Positions 10,053 through 18,914 of a stretch of DNA of 64,000 nucleotides are shown here, piece after piece. Source of the stretch: CAYRFQ01 sp964423615 (GTDB lineage Bacteria > Planctomycetota > Planctomycetia > Gemmatales > Gemmataceae); assembly GCA_964423615.1 (NCBI GenBank), contig CAYRFQ010000018.1, positions 1 through 64,000 of the forward strand. Direction: 5' to 3'. Under the pieces are notes generated by a model. That model was not told the DNA's origin, did no database searches, and was given only the letters and a program-made list of their open reading frames with translations. The translations under genes and the position numbers were made by a program. The stretch's first letter is position 1. Every line of letters begins with the position of its first letter.

Positions 10053-11096
10053 ATGATCAAGAGCGTACATTTTCAAAATTTTAAGAGCATGAAGGACGTC
10101 CGAATTGATCTCGAACGGTTTACGGTGATCGTCGGGCCCAATGGATCGGGGAAGACGAGTGTTCTTGAAGGGTTGTATGAACTCTCTGACGATTTTGAAC
10201 AAAGACGACCCGAGGCACCGTACCTCTGGAATCAAGTACTCCAGGAATTCTGTACCTACGGCGCCGCTGAAGGGATGAGCATTAACGTCGAAACCGTTGA
10301 TGGAGAAAGGTGCTCCAAAACCCTTTGGCCTTTGGATACCAACGGGGAGGGTTCATCACAGAGTGAAGCATCTCCGCCTTCTTCAAGCTGTCAGAAGGCC
10401 CTTGCTCCTTGTGTGTTCCTTCAACTGGAAGCAACAAAGCTCGCTGCCTCCTCTTACAGCAATCTCCTCAAGCCGAAAATGACACGGAACGGAGAAGGTT
10501 TTTCGTCTGTACTGGCTTACATGGTTCTTAACCAACCAGATAGTTTTCAAGAACTTCTTCGTCTGTTCCAACGTGTGATCCCATCTGTGTCACGGATTCG
10601 CTTCGACCGTCAGAAGCCCACGGAGTCCTTGCCCCAAAACCCCGAGAAACCGGTCCAGGAACTAATAGTCTTTGATTTCGTTGGGGCTGAGGGCATCCCA
10701 GCGCATCGAGTTAGTGAAGGAACAATTTTGGTCCTTGGGTTGATAGGAGCCATGATGAATCCTCCACGCCCGCATCTTGTGCTGCTAGACGATCTGGAGC
10801 GTGGCCTACATCCAAAAGCCCAAAGGGAACTAGTCGATCAAATTCGCACGATCCTCGACCAGAACCCCGAGATGCAAATCGTTGCAACGACTCATTCCCC
10901 TTACCTGTTGGACAAACTACGACCGGAGGAAGTGCGCATTACGACTCTCGACGAGAACGGCCATACGGTCTGTGGTCGGCTCGACGCGCATCCGAAGTTT
11001 GAGAAATGGAAGGACGAGATGACTCCTGGTGAGTTCTGGAGTTTGATCGGTGAACAATGGGTAGTTGAACGGGAAGCCGTGGGGAATCCAAAATGA
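10053..11096 (+). CDS. SMC/RecF-like AAA ATPase (AAA_15/AAA_21 type)
   Basis: This 347-residue ATPase starts with MIKSVHFQNFKSM, typical of RecF/SMC/OLD-like ATPases. The Walker A motif GPNGSGKT is at residues 28-35 with K34. A late signature is followed by the Walker B-like HLVLLDDLERGLHP and the switch histidine text IVATTHSPYLLDKL. The ATG at 10053 is preferred over the in-frame TTG at 10041. Its stop overlaps the start of the next gene (ATGA at 11093-11096), so the two are translationally coupled. Such ATPases with a TOPRIM-type partner act in OLD, Gabija and PARIS-type defence systems, but membership in any of these is inference. Confidence 0.85.
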   Translation: MIKSVHFQNFKSMKDVRIDLERFTVIVGPNGSGKTSVLEGLYELSDDFEQRRPEAPYLWNQVLQEFCTYGAAEGMSINVETVDGERCSKTLWPLDTNGEGSSQSEASPPSSSCQKALAPCVFLQLEATKLAASSYSNLLKPKMTRNGEGFSSVLAYMVLNQPDSFQELLRLFQRVIPSVSRIRFDRQKPTESLPQNPEKPVQELIVFDFVGAEGIPAHRVSEGTILVLGLIGAMMNPPRPHLVLLDDLERGLHPKAQRELVDQIRTILDQNPEMQIVATTHSPYLLDKLRPEEVRITTLDENGHTVCGRLDAHPKFEKWKDEMTPGEFWSLIGEQWVVEREAVGNPK

Positions 11097-11832
11097 CTAG
11101 CCGGTTTGCGGTGGTTTGCGAAGCCCGCGCCGACTTCGTCCTCGCGACCGAGTTATTCGACCGGATTCTTGTCACGAAGTCGATTGGATTGAAGTGGAGA
11201 CTCTTGATCATTTCCGAAGTTGGCATGGACCGAACGATGGCCAACCCTACTGGACCTGGAAAGAGATCCCGACCCGTGCCAAGGATGCCGGAATTCGCGT
11301 GCATGGGCATTTTGAAGATGGAGCAGCTCTACACGATGCCAAGGCCGGACGTCGAGCGTTACTTTTGCTTGCAGAGACCGTGGATAATTTGAACGGAGTC
11401 TTGCTGATACGAGATGACGACGGAGATGACGACCGAGAGAACGGTCTCGACCAAGCTCGAACAAACTTGAAAGTCGATTTTCCTATCGTCGTTGGTCTTG
11501 CACACGTCAAACGCGAATGTTGGGTGCTCAATGGTTTTGAACCCTGCGACGACAAGGAGCGAGAGTCCTTGGAAGCGATTCGGAAAGAACTTGGGTTCTA
11601 TCCTCGTCTTGAACCGCATCGATTAACGCACAGGGGAAAGGGCGAACTGCGCAACGCGAAGACCATCGTCACAGCGTTGACGGGCGACATCGAGGAACGC
11701 GAACAGAATTGTTGGCAGGAGACTCGACTTGACGTGTTGGAACAACGAGGCGAACACACCGGTCTGAAAAAGTATCTCAATGAAATAAGGAAGTCTTTGA
11801 TTCCGTTGTTCACCGGAACGTCTGCCCAATGA
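11093..11832 (+). pseudogene. TOPRIM-like partner of the ATPase, interrupted by a frameshift
   Basis: The first 25 or so codons (from ATG 11093) and the rest of the protein (to 11832) are in different frames. The first frame gives FAVVCEARADFVLATELFD; after about 11170 protein-like text continues in the other frame as HEVDWIEVETLDHFRSWHG. A single missing base in CTTGTCAC (11168-11175) would join them into one protein of about 246 residues. The early VxCEAxAD text and the later LLIRDDDGDDD resemble the Glu and the DxD motifs of TOPRIM nucleases. I see no canonical slippery heptamer, so a real mutation or a sequence error is more likely than programmed frameshifting. It overlaps the ATPase gene by 4 bases. 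Confidence 0.65.
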
Positions 11833-11869
11833 GAAGAACGCGACACGAGACCGTAGAAACTACATGTAG

Positions 11870-13267
11870 ATGTCGATAATGGAACAGAATCCACCAAACG
11901 CACACACCATCCGCATCCCCGAGTTGTGTCTCGTGTTGTTGATCGGCTCGTCCGGTGCGGGGAAGTCCACGTTTGCCAAACGGCATTTTTCGGCCACAGA
12001 AATACTCTCGTCGGATTTTTATCGGGGAGTCGTTGCTGACGATGAGAATAGCCAAGACGCCAGTTCCGACGCTTTCGAGGTGCTGCACTTGTTGACGGGG
12101 AAAAGACTGGCCAGGGGATTGCTCACCGTCATCGACGCGACGAATCTCAAGCCGGAAGCTCGGGCTCCATTTCTCCGTTTGGCGAGAATTCACCAAGTCG
12201 AACCGATCGCGATCGTTCTCGATGTCGGCCCAGAAGTTTGCCACGCTCAGAACGAGCACCGCGCGGATCGCGTCGTGGGTTCGTGGGTGGTTGAGCACCA
12301 CGCGGAGTTAGTTCCGGCGGCCATCAAGGCCCTCGAGACCGAACGAGTTCGCCAGGTATTCGTTCTGCGTTCTCGCGAAGAGATCGACAGCGTGGCGATC
12401 GAGCGTCTCCGGTTGCCGGTCAACATGCGAGACAGACATCCGCCGTTTGACTTCGTGGGCGACGTCCATGGATGCTTCGAGGAGTTGATGGCTCTCCTCA
12501 AAAAATTGGGTTACGTGGTGGATTGCCAAGAAGCGGACGACCAAGGGCGACAATATGCCGTTACTCACCCAGACAATCGGACACTTGTCTTCGTGGGTGA
12601 CCTGGTGGATCGTGGCCCGAAGGTGACCGAAGTTTTGCGTCTCACGATGGACATGGTTGACGCCGGCATCGCGCTGACGGTGCTTGGTAACCACGATGAT
12701 AAACTCCGTCGCAAGCTCAAAGGCAACGACGTGTACGTCACCCACGCGCTGGCCGAAACTCTCGCCCAGCTGGACAAGGAACCCGATGCGTTTCGAGAGA
12801 GACTGGAGGGATTTCTCGAAAGGCTCGCGCCTCACTTGGTGTTGGACCGTGGTAAGATTGTGGTGGCTCACGGTGGATTGAAAAAGGAATTGCACGGTCG
12901 CGTCACGCCCCGTGCCCGGAGCTTTGCCCTTTACGGCGACACGAGCGGAGAGAAAGACGAGAATGGGCTTCCGATTCGTCGCAACTGGGCTGCGGACTAC
13001 GACGGAAAAGCCATTGTCGTCTACGGCCACACTCCCGTGGAAGAACCGATGTGGCAGAATCGGACGATCAACATCGACACGGGATGTGTGTTCGGCGGGA
13101 AGCTGACGGCCTTCCGGTATCCGGAACGGGAAATCGTTTGCGTCGCAGCTTTGGAGAAATATTGCGAGCCAAAGCGGGCCTTCTTGTCCGGGGCTTGCGG
13201 ACGGGAAGAAACGGCGGAATCCGACAGGCCCGAAGAAGGGCCAGCCACCAAACCCGAAGGACCGTAA
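11870..13267 (+). CDS. Polynucleotide kinase-phosphatase, kinase and phosphatase domains only
   Basis: This 465-residue protein matches the first two domains of bacterial Pnkp, the end-healing enzyme of RNA repair. The kinase domain has the P-loop GSSGAGKST (residues 26-34) and ILSSDFYRG. The metallophosphatase domain has GDVHGC (197-202), GDLVDRGP, GNHDD, VAHGG and YGHTP. Canonical bacterial Pnkp is about 850 residues and continues with a C-terminal ligase domain. Here the chain ends about 30 residues after the phosphatase, with a Glu/Pro-rich tail, and the next gene starts at once, so no ligase remnant exists. Its usual partner Hen1 is not in the window. It begins 37 bases after the ATPase/TOPRIM pair. 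Confidence 0.85.
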   Translation: MSIMEQNPPNAHTIRIPELCLVLLIGSSGAGKSTFAKRHFSATEILSSDFYRGVVADDENSQDASSDAFEVLHLLTGKRLARGLLTVIDATNLKPEARAPFLRLARIHQVEPIAIVLDVGPEVCHAQNEHRADRVVGSWVVEHHAELVPAAIKALETERVRQVFVLRSREEIDSVAIERLRLPVNMRDRHPPFDFVGDVHGCFEELMALLKKLGYVVDCQEADDQGRQYAVTHPDNRTLVFVGDLVDRGPKVTEVLRLTMDMVDAGIALTVLGNHDDKLRRKLKGNDVYVTHALAETLAQLDKEPDAFRERLEGFLERLAPHLVLDRGKIVVAHGGLKKELHGRVTPRARSFALYGDTSGEKDENGLPIRRNWAADYDGKAIVVYGHTPVEEPMWQNRTINIDTGCVFGGKLTAFRYPEREIVCVAALEKYCEPKRAFLSGACGREETAESDRPEEGPATKPEGP

Positions 13268-13268
13268 C

Positions 13269-14087
13269 GTGGACACGTATGAATCCATCTACCAAACGAT
13301 TCTCGAAAACCCAGAAGCTGACGCTCCGCGGCTCGTGTTGGCCGATTGGCTCGAAGAGCAGGGTGAGTACGACCGAGCGGAGTTCATTCGTGTTCAAATC
13401 GCTATTGTCCAGAGTGAACCTAACGATCCGAATTTAGAGGCTTTGAAGAGACGAGACGAGGAACTTCGCAAACGTTACGAGAAAGAATGGCGGGAGAAAT
13501 TACCCAAGGTCAAGGGCGTTCTGTGGGGGCGGTACAACCGTGGGTTTGTGTGGCACATCCACGTCAAGGAGCCATTACGATTTGCGAACCAGGCGGGTGC
13601 TATTTTCTCGGCGAATCCGATTATTTCGCTTTCCACCGAAGTGGCTGACATCGGTCCGTTGGCGGATACGCCTCACATTTCGCAGATACGGCACCTGGAC
13701 CATTTGATCGGACCGGAGTCTCTCGCGCACTCGGTTCGATTCTATCGGTCTTCGAATTGTCCGCAGCCTCGTACCCTTCATTGGCGTCCCGTGTTACCGA
13801 GAAATCGCAATAACGAGTTGAACTGGCCGACTCGCGGAGACGAGGCCATCGCGGTTCTCGCCGAGTGTGGCCAGATGGGTGACCTCATTCGGTTCGACCT
13901 GTGGCATCGGGAAGACCTGCATTCCGCTACGCCTCGGCGGTGGTCCGTCCCGATTACTCGGGTTGGTGCCGAACTCCTCTTGTCGGAAGGGTCGTTTCCG
14001 AACCTGTGTGAACTTGGAGTTGGAACGTCTCGTGTAGGCGAAAGACTGTCCAACGCGCTGGGCGAACGGTTTCAACTGTTCCAGTGA
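13269..14087 (+). CDS. TIGR02996 domain protein
   Basis: The 272-residue product opens with the TIGR02996 repeat-companion domain: LADWLEEQGEYDRAEFIRVQ near residues 23-42, a mark of Gemmata-like planctomycetes. The rest resembles the degenerate repeat region usual for such proteins, without a clear catalytic motif. The start is GTG at 13269, one base after the preceding stop codon, so translational coupling to the kinase-phosphatase gene is likely. Function unknown. Confidence 0.8.
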   Translation: MDTYESIYQTILENPEADAPRLVLADWLEEQGEYDRAEFIRVQIAIVQSEPNDPNLEALKRRDEELRKRYEKEWREKLPKVKGVLWGRYNRGFVWHIHVKEPLRFANQAGAIFSANPIISLSTEVADIGPLADTPHISQIRHLDHLIGPESLAHSVRFYRSSNCPQPRTLHWRPVLPRNRNNELNWPTRGDEAIAVLAECGQMGDLIRFDLWHREDLHSATPRRWSVPITRVGAELLLSEGSFPNLCELGVGTSRVGERLSNALGERFQLFQ

Positions 14088-14443
14088 GGCTCCTCCAGAA
14101 GCAGCCGACCGCTCAAAGTCAGGTCCATTTCGATCGTCAGTTTCGCGTTTGTGTTGGGTACGGTTGACAGTCTCTTGAGGTCGTCAGGCCAAGAACCCTT
14201 CTCAAGATAGGATCACCTTCCTTCCGGTTCCGCTGCGCTCAGGTTTGGCCTTCTCCCCAGGGCGGTCGGATGAATAAGAGTCGTTATCGTTCTGGAGTTC
14301 CGTGGGTTTACACCCACGGCTAGGATTTTTCGCCCCTGCGGGGCTGAAAATCAAAAACACGACACTCGTTTATCCGAACACCTCGGGGGAGAAGGACTTG
14401 GAATACGAAAAGCCTTTACCCAATACAAGCGGGAAACGCTTTA
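14088..14443. repeat. Two-hairpin dispersed repeat, full-length copy (about 14266-14443)
   Basis: After about 180 bases without a recognised gene, a full copy of the dispersed repeat runs from CGGATGAATAAGAGTCG (about 14266) to AAGCGGGAAACGCTTTA (14443). It contains the CCGTGGGTTTACACCCACGG and GCCCCTGCGGGGC palindromes. Its last three bases (TTA, 14441-14443) are the complement of the stop codon of the convergent aldolase gene, so repeat end and gene end coincide. Confidence 0.85.
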
Positions 14444-15328
14444 GGTGATCGATGCGTCGTAGATCTTCTGGATGGAGGCATCGAGCATGGCGTCGAATTC
14501 TTGATCGGATTGCTGTGCACTGAGGCCCTCGAGCAGCGCTCGCGAGAAACTCGCCACGACTCCATGATTCAGACGCAACAGTTCGTCGGCTTGGTCCTGG
14601 GTATAGCCGCCCGAGAGCGCGACCGTCCGCACGATTTGAGGATGATTGACAAAGTCGGTGTAGAGGCCCGGTTTCTCGGGGAGAGTGAGCTTGAGCATGA
14701 TCAGCTTCTCTGCCGAGAGGGTAGTCATTTTCTCAAGGATGTTGGCCTTGAGCATGTCTTCGGCCTCGGCCTTATTAGGACAATGGATGTCCACTTCTGG
14801 CTCGAGGATCGGCACAAGGCCGGCGGCAATGATCTGTTCAGCCACTTCGAACTGCTGGTCGACAATCTCCTTGATGCCGGCTGCATTGGCTTGCTTGATG
14901 ACCGAACGTTCCTTGGTTCCGAAGATGGCGTTGGCGTTGGCCTTTTCCAGGAGAGAATCAAGATTGGGCATGGGCTTCATCAACTGAACCCCATCCTTTT
15001 CGGCGGCGAGTCCTTTGTCCACTTTGAGGATGGGGACCACACGTTTGACGCTCCAAAGGTAATCGGAGGTGGGCCGTCCCTCGATTTTTCGGTCCATGGT
15101 GTTTTCGAACAGGATGGCACCGAGGATTCGCTCGCCTGTGAAGCTTGGGCTTGCAATGACGCGGGTCCGCATCTGATGTACCAGATCAAACATCTCGTCG
15201 TCGTTGGTCCACGACTTATCCTTGATGCCATACCGGACCAGAGCCCCTGGCGTGCTGCCACCGCTTTGGTCGAGGGCAGCAATGAAACCGGGGGCCGACT
15301 TCATTTTTTGCAGTTGTTCTTGGTTCAT
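14441..15328 (-). CDS. fda: Class I fructose-bisphosphate aldolase
   Basis: The 295-residue protein starts MNQEQLQKMKSAPGFIAAL followed by DQSGGSTPGAL, closely matching the short class I aldolase of staphylococci (about 296 residues). It is a cytosolic Schiff-base enzyme that splits fructose 1,6-bisphosphate in glycolysis and acts in reverse in gluconeogenesis. Length and both ends fit the family. A strong ribosome site AGGAG lies 5 bases before the ATG. The gene is monocistronic as far as visible. Its stop codon lies in the last bases of a dispersed repeat. Confidence 0.93.
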   Translation of the reverse strand: MNQEQLQKMKSAPGFIAALDQSGGSTPGALVRYGIKDKSWTNDDEMFDLVHQMRTRVIASPSFTGERILGAILFENTMDRKIEGRPTSDYLWSVKRVVPILKVDKGLAAEKDGVQLMKPMPNLDSLLEKANANAIFGTKERSVIKQANAAGIKEIVDQQFEVAEQIIAAGLVPILEPEVDIHCPNKAEAEDMLKANILEKMTTLSAEKLIMLKLTLPEKPGLYTDFVNHPQIVRTVALSGGYTQDQADELLRLNHGVVASFSRALLEGLSAQQSDQEFDAMLDASIQKIYDASIT

Positions 15329-15755
15329 CGTGACTCCTTCAGTTTTCGGTAGTACTTGATCAGGTTATTGATGGAGCTATCGTGACCGAGCTTGGGTGTT
15401 GGTTTCCTCTCAAGGTCTGAGATAATTGGCTGGACCAATGGCTCGCCCTATTCGCCACCCCCTGGTCAAACGATTCGATAGCCTAGATGGTGCCCTGAGT
15501 ATAAACATTGTGCTCGCAAAGTGCGATGAGTATACCGAGAGTTTATGGGTTGAGTCGTGTATTTCCAAGAGTCACTCGGTGCGATTCGTGTCCAGGCACG
15601 TGTTGTTCGTTCCGTTTTCAGCTTCTCTTGCGATCGACCGTTGTCGCTTCGGCTTTTTCAACGATAATTAATAGAATAGCCATCCAATAGTTGGTGTGAC
15701 TCCCTTGTGCATTCCGTCACTCGACCAAAGACAACACCACCGTCACGAGGCCAGG
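15329..15755. other. Divergent intergenic region
   Basis: This 427-base stretch separates the divergent aldolase and btaA genes and should hold both promoters. A weak plus-strand candidate is TTGTCG, an 18-base spacer, then TAATTA, at about 15643-15672. I see no gene, hairpin terminator or repeat copy here. Confidence 0.4.
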
Positions 15756-16958
15756 ATGAAAATCGGCGACTGGATCAGCCACAGGCTGTTTAACTTAGTC
15801 CACAAAAACAATTTGATCTATAACACTTGTTGGGAGGACCCACGGCTCGACCGCCAAGCCATGAACCTTGGCACAGACGACGTCGTCATGGTCATCACGT
15901 CCGCTGGATGTAACGTCCTCGATTACGCCCTCGATGAACCCAAACACATCTTCGCGGTGGACATGAATCCCCGGCAGAACGCACTCCTGGAATTAAAAAT
16001 CGCCGGACTGCGTCACTTGGATTTCGAGACATTCTTCAGCATGTTTGGGAAAGGGCAACTTCCCAACTATGCCAACGTCTACCAACAGAATCTCCGTGAA
16101 GAGCTTTCGCCTCGATCTCAGAAATATTGGGACAAGCGGATCAAGTATTTTTCGGGTCGGGGCCGTCGTCCTTCCTTTTACTTCCACGGCACATCGGGGG
16201 TATTCGCGTGGATCATTAATGGCTACATCGACAAGGTCGCCAACGTCCGCGATTGCGTCAACGAGTTGTTGGCGGCAACGACGCTCGAAGAACAGCGAGA
16301 ACTCTACCACGAGCGGCTTTATCCTGCGTTCTGGAAGAAATTCATCCGGTGGGCCATGAACCGGGACACCACGTTGTCATTTCTGGGCGTTCCTCGTGCC
16401 CAACGGAAACAAATCGAAAAGAATTACCCGGGTGGGGTGGCGAAATTCGTCGAGGACTGTATCGAAACGGTCTTCACCAAGCTGCCGATTCACGACAATT
16501 ACTTTTGGCGAGTCTATCTCCAAGGGAGTTACGAGACCGACTGTTGTCCCGAATACCTAAAGCAGGAGAACTTCGAGCGATTACAAGGCGGATTGGTGGA
16601 CCGTGTGAGCGTCCGGACGTCCTCGATTCTCGACTTCCTCCAGAATTCCACCGGGGGCATCTCTCGATTCGTGCTACTCGATCATATGGACTGGTTGAGC
16701 ACGACGAAAAACCAACCCATTCTTCACCAACAATGGCAAGCTATCGTCGACAAGGCATCTGCGAACACGCGACTTTTGTGGCGTAGCGGAGGACTGAAGG
16801 TCGACTTCGTCGATCCGATTCCGGTGCGGGTGGCCGGTCAACAGCGGCAACTTGGTGATGTCCTCGAGTATCAGCACGAACTGGCCAACGAGCTTCACAA
16901 GAAAGATCGTGTCCACACATACGGAAGTTTCTACATAGCTGATTTGATGACCGCGTAA
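15756..16958 (+). CDS. btaA: BtaA: SAM-dependent 3-amino-3-carboxypropyl transferase of betaine lipid synthesis
   Basis: The 400-residue protein belongs to the DUF3419/BtaA family. Characteristic text is NNLIYNTCWEDPRLDRQAM near the start, then ITSAGCNVLDYAL and FAVDMNPRQNALLELK, which form the SAM-binding fold. BtaA transfers the aminocarboxypropyl group of S-adenosylmethionine to diacylglycerol, giving diacylglycerylhomoserine, the first step to the betaine lipid DGTS. The ATG at 15756 was chosen because the homologous text begins there; the frame is open to 15696. The next gene, 72 bases on, encodes the methyltransferase that completes the pathway. Confidence 0.9.
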   Translation: MKIGDWISHRLFNLVHKNNLIYNTCWEDPRLDRQAMNLGTDDVVMVITSAGCNVLDYALDEPKHIFAVDMNPRQNALLELKIAGLRHLDFETFFSMFGKGQLPNYANVYQQNLREELSPRSQKYWDKRIKYFSGRGRRPSFYFHGTSGVFAWIINGYIDKVANVRDCVNELLAATTLEEQRELYHERLYPAFWKKFIRWAMNRDTTLSFLGVPRAQRKQIEKNYPGGVAKFVEDCIETVFTKLPIHDNYFWRVYLQGSYETDCCPEYLKQENFERLQGGLVDRVSVRTSSILDFLQNSTGGISRFVLLDHMDWLSTTKNQPILHQQWQAIVDKASANTRLLWRSGGLKVDFVDPIPVRVAGQQRQLGDVLEYQHELANELHKKDRVHTYGSFYIADLMTA

Positions 16959-17030
16959 CCAATTTTCGATCGTTTCGAGAGTTGTTTTTCGTTATCTGTT
17001 CCCTGGCCTCTGTTTTGTGTCCCCAACCTC

Positions 17031-17759
17031 ATGGCTCTCACCAAAGATCTCAAAGTCCTGTATCACATCGTTCTCTCCCCCATCAAAGGGAACACGCACA
17101 AGGAACGCCTCGAGAGTTTCTATGGCGACCAGGCCGACGCCTATGACGACTTTCGAAAGCGCTTGCTCAAGGGCCGCGAGGAGATGTACCAGTCCCTTCC
17201 TGTTCGAGAAGGAGACGTCTTACTCGACATGGGTGGGGGAACGGGTTACAACCTGGAGGCTCTGGCCCCGAGAATGGGTTTATTTCAAAAGGTCTATGTC
17301 GTGGACCTTTCGGGGGCGCTGCTGGGGGTCGCTCAGAAACGAATCATCGAACGCGGATGGACGAATGTGGTGACGCAAGAGGCCGACGTTACGACGTTCG
17401 AACCTCCCGAAGCGCCTGTGGATTTGGTCACGTTCTCGTACTCGTTGACGATGATCCCGAACTGGTATACGGCCATCGATCACGCTCACAAACTCCTCAA
17501 ACCAGGCGGGCATATCGGAGTCGTTGATTTTTATGTCTCCCGGAAATACCCTGCCGAAGGCCACCAGAAGCACTCGTGGTTTACGCGGAATTTTTGGCCG
17601 GTTTGGTTCTCGTCGGACAACGTGTTTCCCCAAGCCGACCACGTCCCGTATCTTCACGAACGCTTCCGACCGGTGCATTTCTCGGAACACTTTGCCAACG
17701 TGCCCTACATTCCCTTTGTGAAAACTCCCTATTATCGATTCGTAGGCCAAAAGGTTTGA
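17031..17759 (+). CDS. btaB: BtaB: SAM-dependent N-methyltransferase of betaine lipid synthesis
   Basis: This is a class I methyltransferase of 242 residues with the SAM motif LLDMGGGTGYNLE, the acidic strand YVVDLS, and later LLKPGGHIGVVDFYVS. Its position directly after btaA and the DFYVSRKY...HSWFTRNFWPVWF text support BtaB, which trimethylates diacylglycerylhomoserine to DGTS. DGTS replaces phospholipids when phosphate is scarce. The two genes form a transcription unit closed by the terminator at 17861. Confidence 0.85.
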   Translation: MALTKDLKVLYHIVLSPIKGNTHKERLESFYGDQADAYDDFRKRLLKGREEMYQSLPVREGDVLLDMGGGTGYNLEALAPRMGLFQKVYVVDLSGALLGVAQKRIIERGWTNVVTQEADVTTFEPPEAPVDLVTFSYSLTMIPNWYTAIDHAHKLLKPGGHIGVVDFYVSRKYPAEGHQKHSWFTRNFWPVWFSSDNVFPQADHVPYLHERFRPVHFSEHFANVPYIPFVKTPYYRFVGQKV

Positions 17760-17860
17760 ATTGTGGTCCGAATCGTGGGACAGGTTAGCTGTCTTTTTGA
17801 GGACAGTTACAAATCTGTTCCACGGGCCGCACGTGTCCAAGTCTCCCAGCGCACACAAGA

Positions 17861-17898
17861 AGCTCACGAGGAGTTTCCTGCTCGTGAGCTTTTTCTTT
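17861..17898 (+). terminator. Rho-independent terminator after btaAB
   Basis: A perfect 10-bp stem, AGCTCACGAG (17861-17870) and CTCGTGAGCT (17881-17890), has a 10-base loop and is followed by TTTTCTTT. It lies between the convergent btaB and tsf ends and is oriented for btaB; the minus strand lacks a comparable T run. Confidence 0.9.
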
Positions 17899-17953
17899 GG
17901 TCCAATGGCTATGGTCAGGAGCCCCGAAGTTAGGACACGGGTTCCAGGAAGTC

Positions 17954-18829
17954 TTACGCGTCCCCTTCGCCTTCCTCGGAAGGCTGATTCAATTCACCGA
18001 CTTGGAAGCGGATGAACTTGACGTACTTCAGACCAGCGTCTTTCAGGAGCTGACCGACCTTCTTGGATTCGTCTTTGACGAAGGGTTGGTCGAGCAACGA
18101 GTTTTGGGCCAGCCATTTGTTGAGCTTGCCCATCACGGATTTTTCGATAATTTCGTCTGGCTTGCCGGCCATCTTTGGATCGTTGCGGGTTTGCTCGACG
18201 GCGATCTCTTTTTCTTTAGCAATGATATCCTGGTCGATTTCGTCAGACGTTCCAGCGAGAGGTGCTGTCGCGGTGACGTGCATGGCGATATCGCGAAGAA
18301 GAGCAGCGTCGGGCTCCCCTTCGACCACGATGGCAGCACCAACCGAACCGTTGTGGTGAACGTAAGTCCCTTGTGGTCCCTTGAGACGCTCGAATCGAGC
18401 GATCTTCATATTTTCCCGGATCAGGCCGATGAGTTCCTCGACACGTTCTTTGACCGTCTTGCTGTTGTCGGAGTGTAGAGGCTCGGTGTGCAACGCGTCC
18501 AGATCTGCGGCTTCACTGTAGGCCACATGCTTGGCAATTTCGTCGGACATTTCGACGAAATGTTCGCCCGTCGCAACGGGGTCGCTCTCGCACTGCATCT
18601 CGACGATGCTACCGACCTTCTTGTCTTCGTCGAAGAAGACCGCGATTCGGCCCTTGGCAGTCTCCCGGCCAGCTCGCTTGTCGACAACGCCTTTGTTTTT
18701 ACTGCGCAGGATATCGACTGCTTTTTCCAGGTCTCCTTCGGCTTCAACGAGAGCCTTTTTGCAATCTTTGAACGGAAGATTGGTACGGTCGCGAAGTTGC
18801 TTGACGGCAGCTGCAGGGATGTCACTCAT
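17954..18829 (-). CDS. tsf: Translation elongation factor Ts
   Basis: EF-Ts, 291 residues, is the nucleotide exchange factor of EF-Tu. The N-terminal UBA-like region carries LRDRTNLPFKDCKKAL and the typical EAEGDLEKAVDILRSK. Two core dimerisation regions follow. AAGGAT lies 7 bases before the ATG. It follows rpsB by 172 bases in the same direction, the standard bacterial order rpsB-tsf. The gap holds a large imperfect inverted repeat. Confidence 0.96.
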   Translation of the reverse strand: MSDIPAAAVKQLRDRTNLPFKDCKKALVEAEGDLEKAVDILRSKNKGVVDKRAGRETAKGRIAVFFDEDKKVGSIVEMQCESDPVATGEHFVEMSDEIAKHVAYSEAADLDALHTEPLHSDNSKTVKERVEELIGLIRENMKIARFERLKGPQGTYVHHNGSVGAAIVVEGEPDAALLRDIAMHVTATAPLAGTSDEIDQDIIAKEKEIAVEQTRNDPKMAGKPDEIIEKSVMGKLNKWLAQNSLLDQPFVKDESKKVGQLLKDAGLKYVKFIRFQVGELNQPSEEGEGDA

Positions 18830-18914
18830 GGCAGAAATCCTTAATGGCCTGTGGATGCTTTCTCTCAGACATTGTCAGAGTCAAAGCCCGAGAGTCAAGA
18901 CCGACAGACGGAAG

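Noticed and set aside
11160..11180. Programmed ribosomal frameshift in the TOPRIM-like gene
   Set aside because: The site GATTCTTGTCACGAAG contains no classical slippery heptamer and I see no clear downstream stimulatory hairpin, so mutation or sequence error is more likely.
14088..14215. Minus-strand text GSWPDDLKRLSTVPNTNAKL followed by LTLSGRLLLEE downstream of the TIGR02996 gene
   Set aside because: It reads a little like protein but has no start, is under 45 residues, and partly resembles repeat-associated text at 28094. I could not decide that it is a gene remnant.
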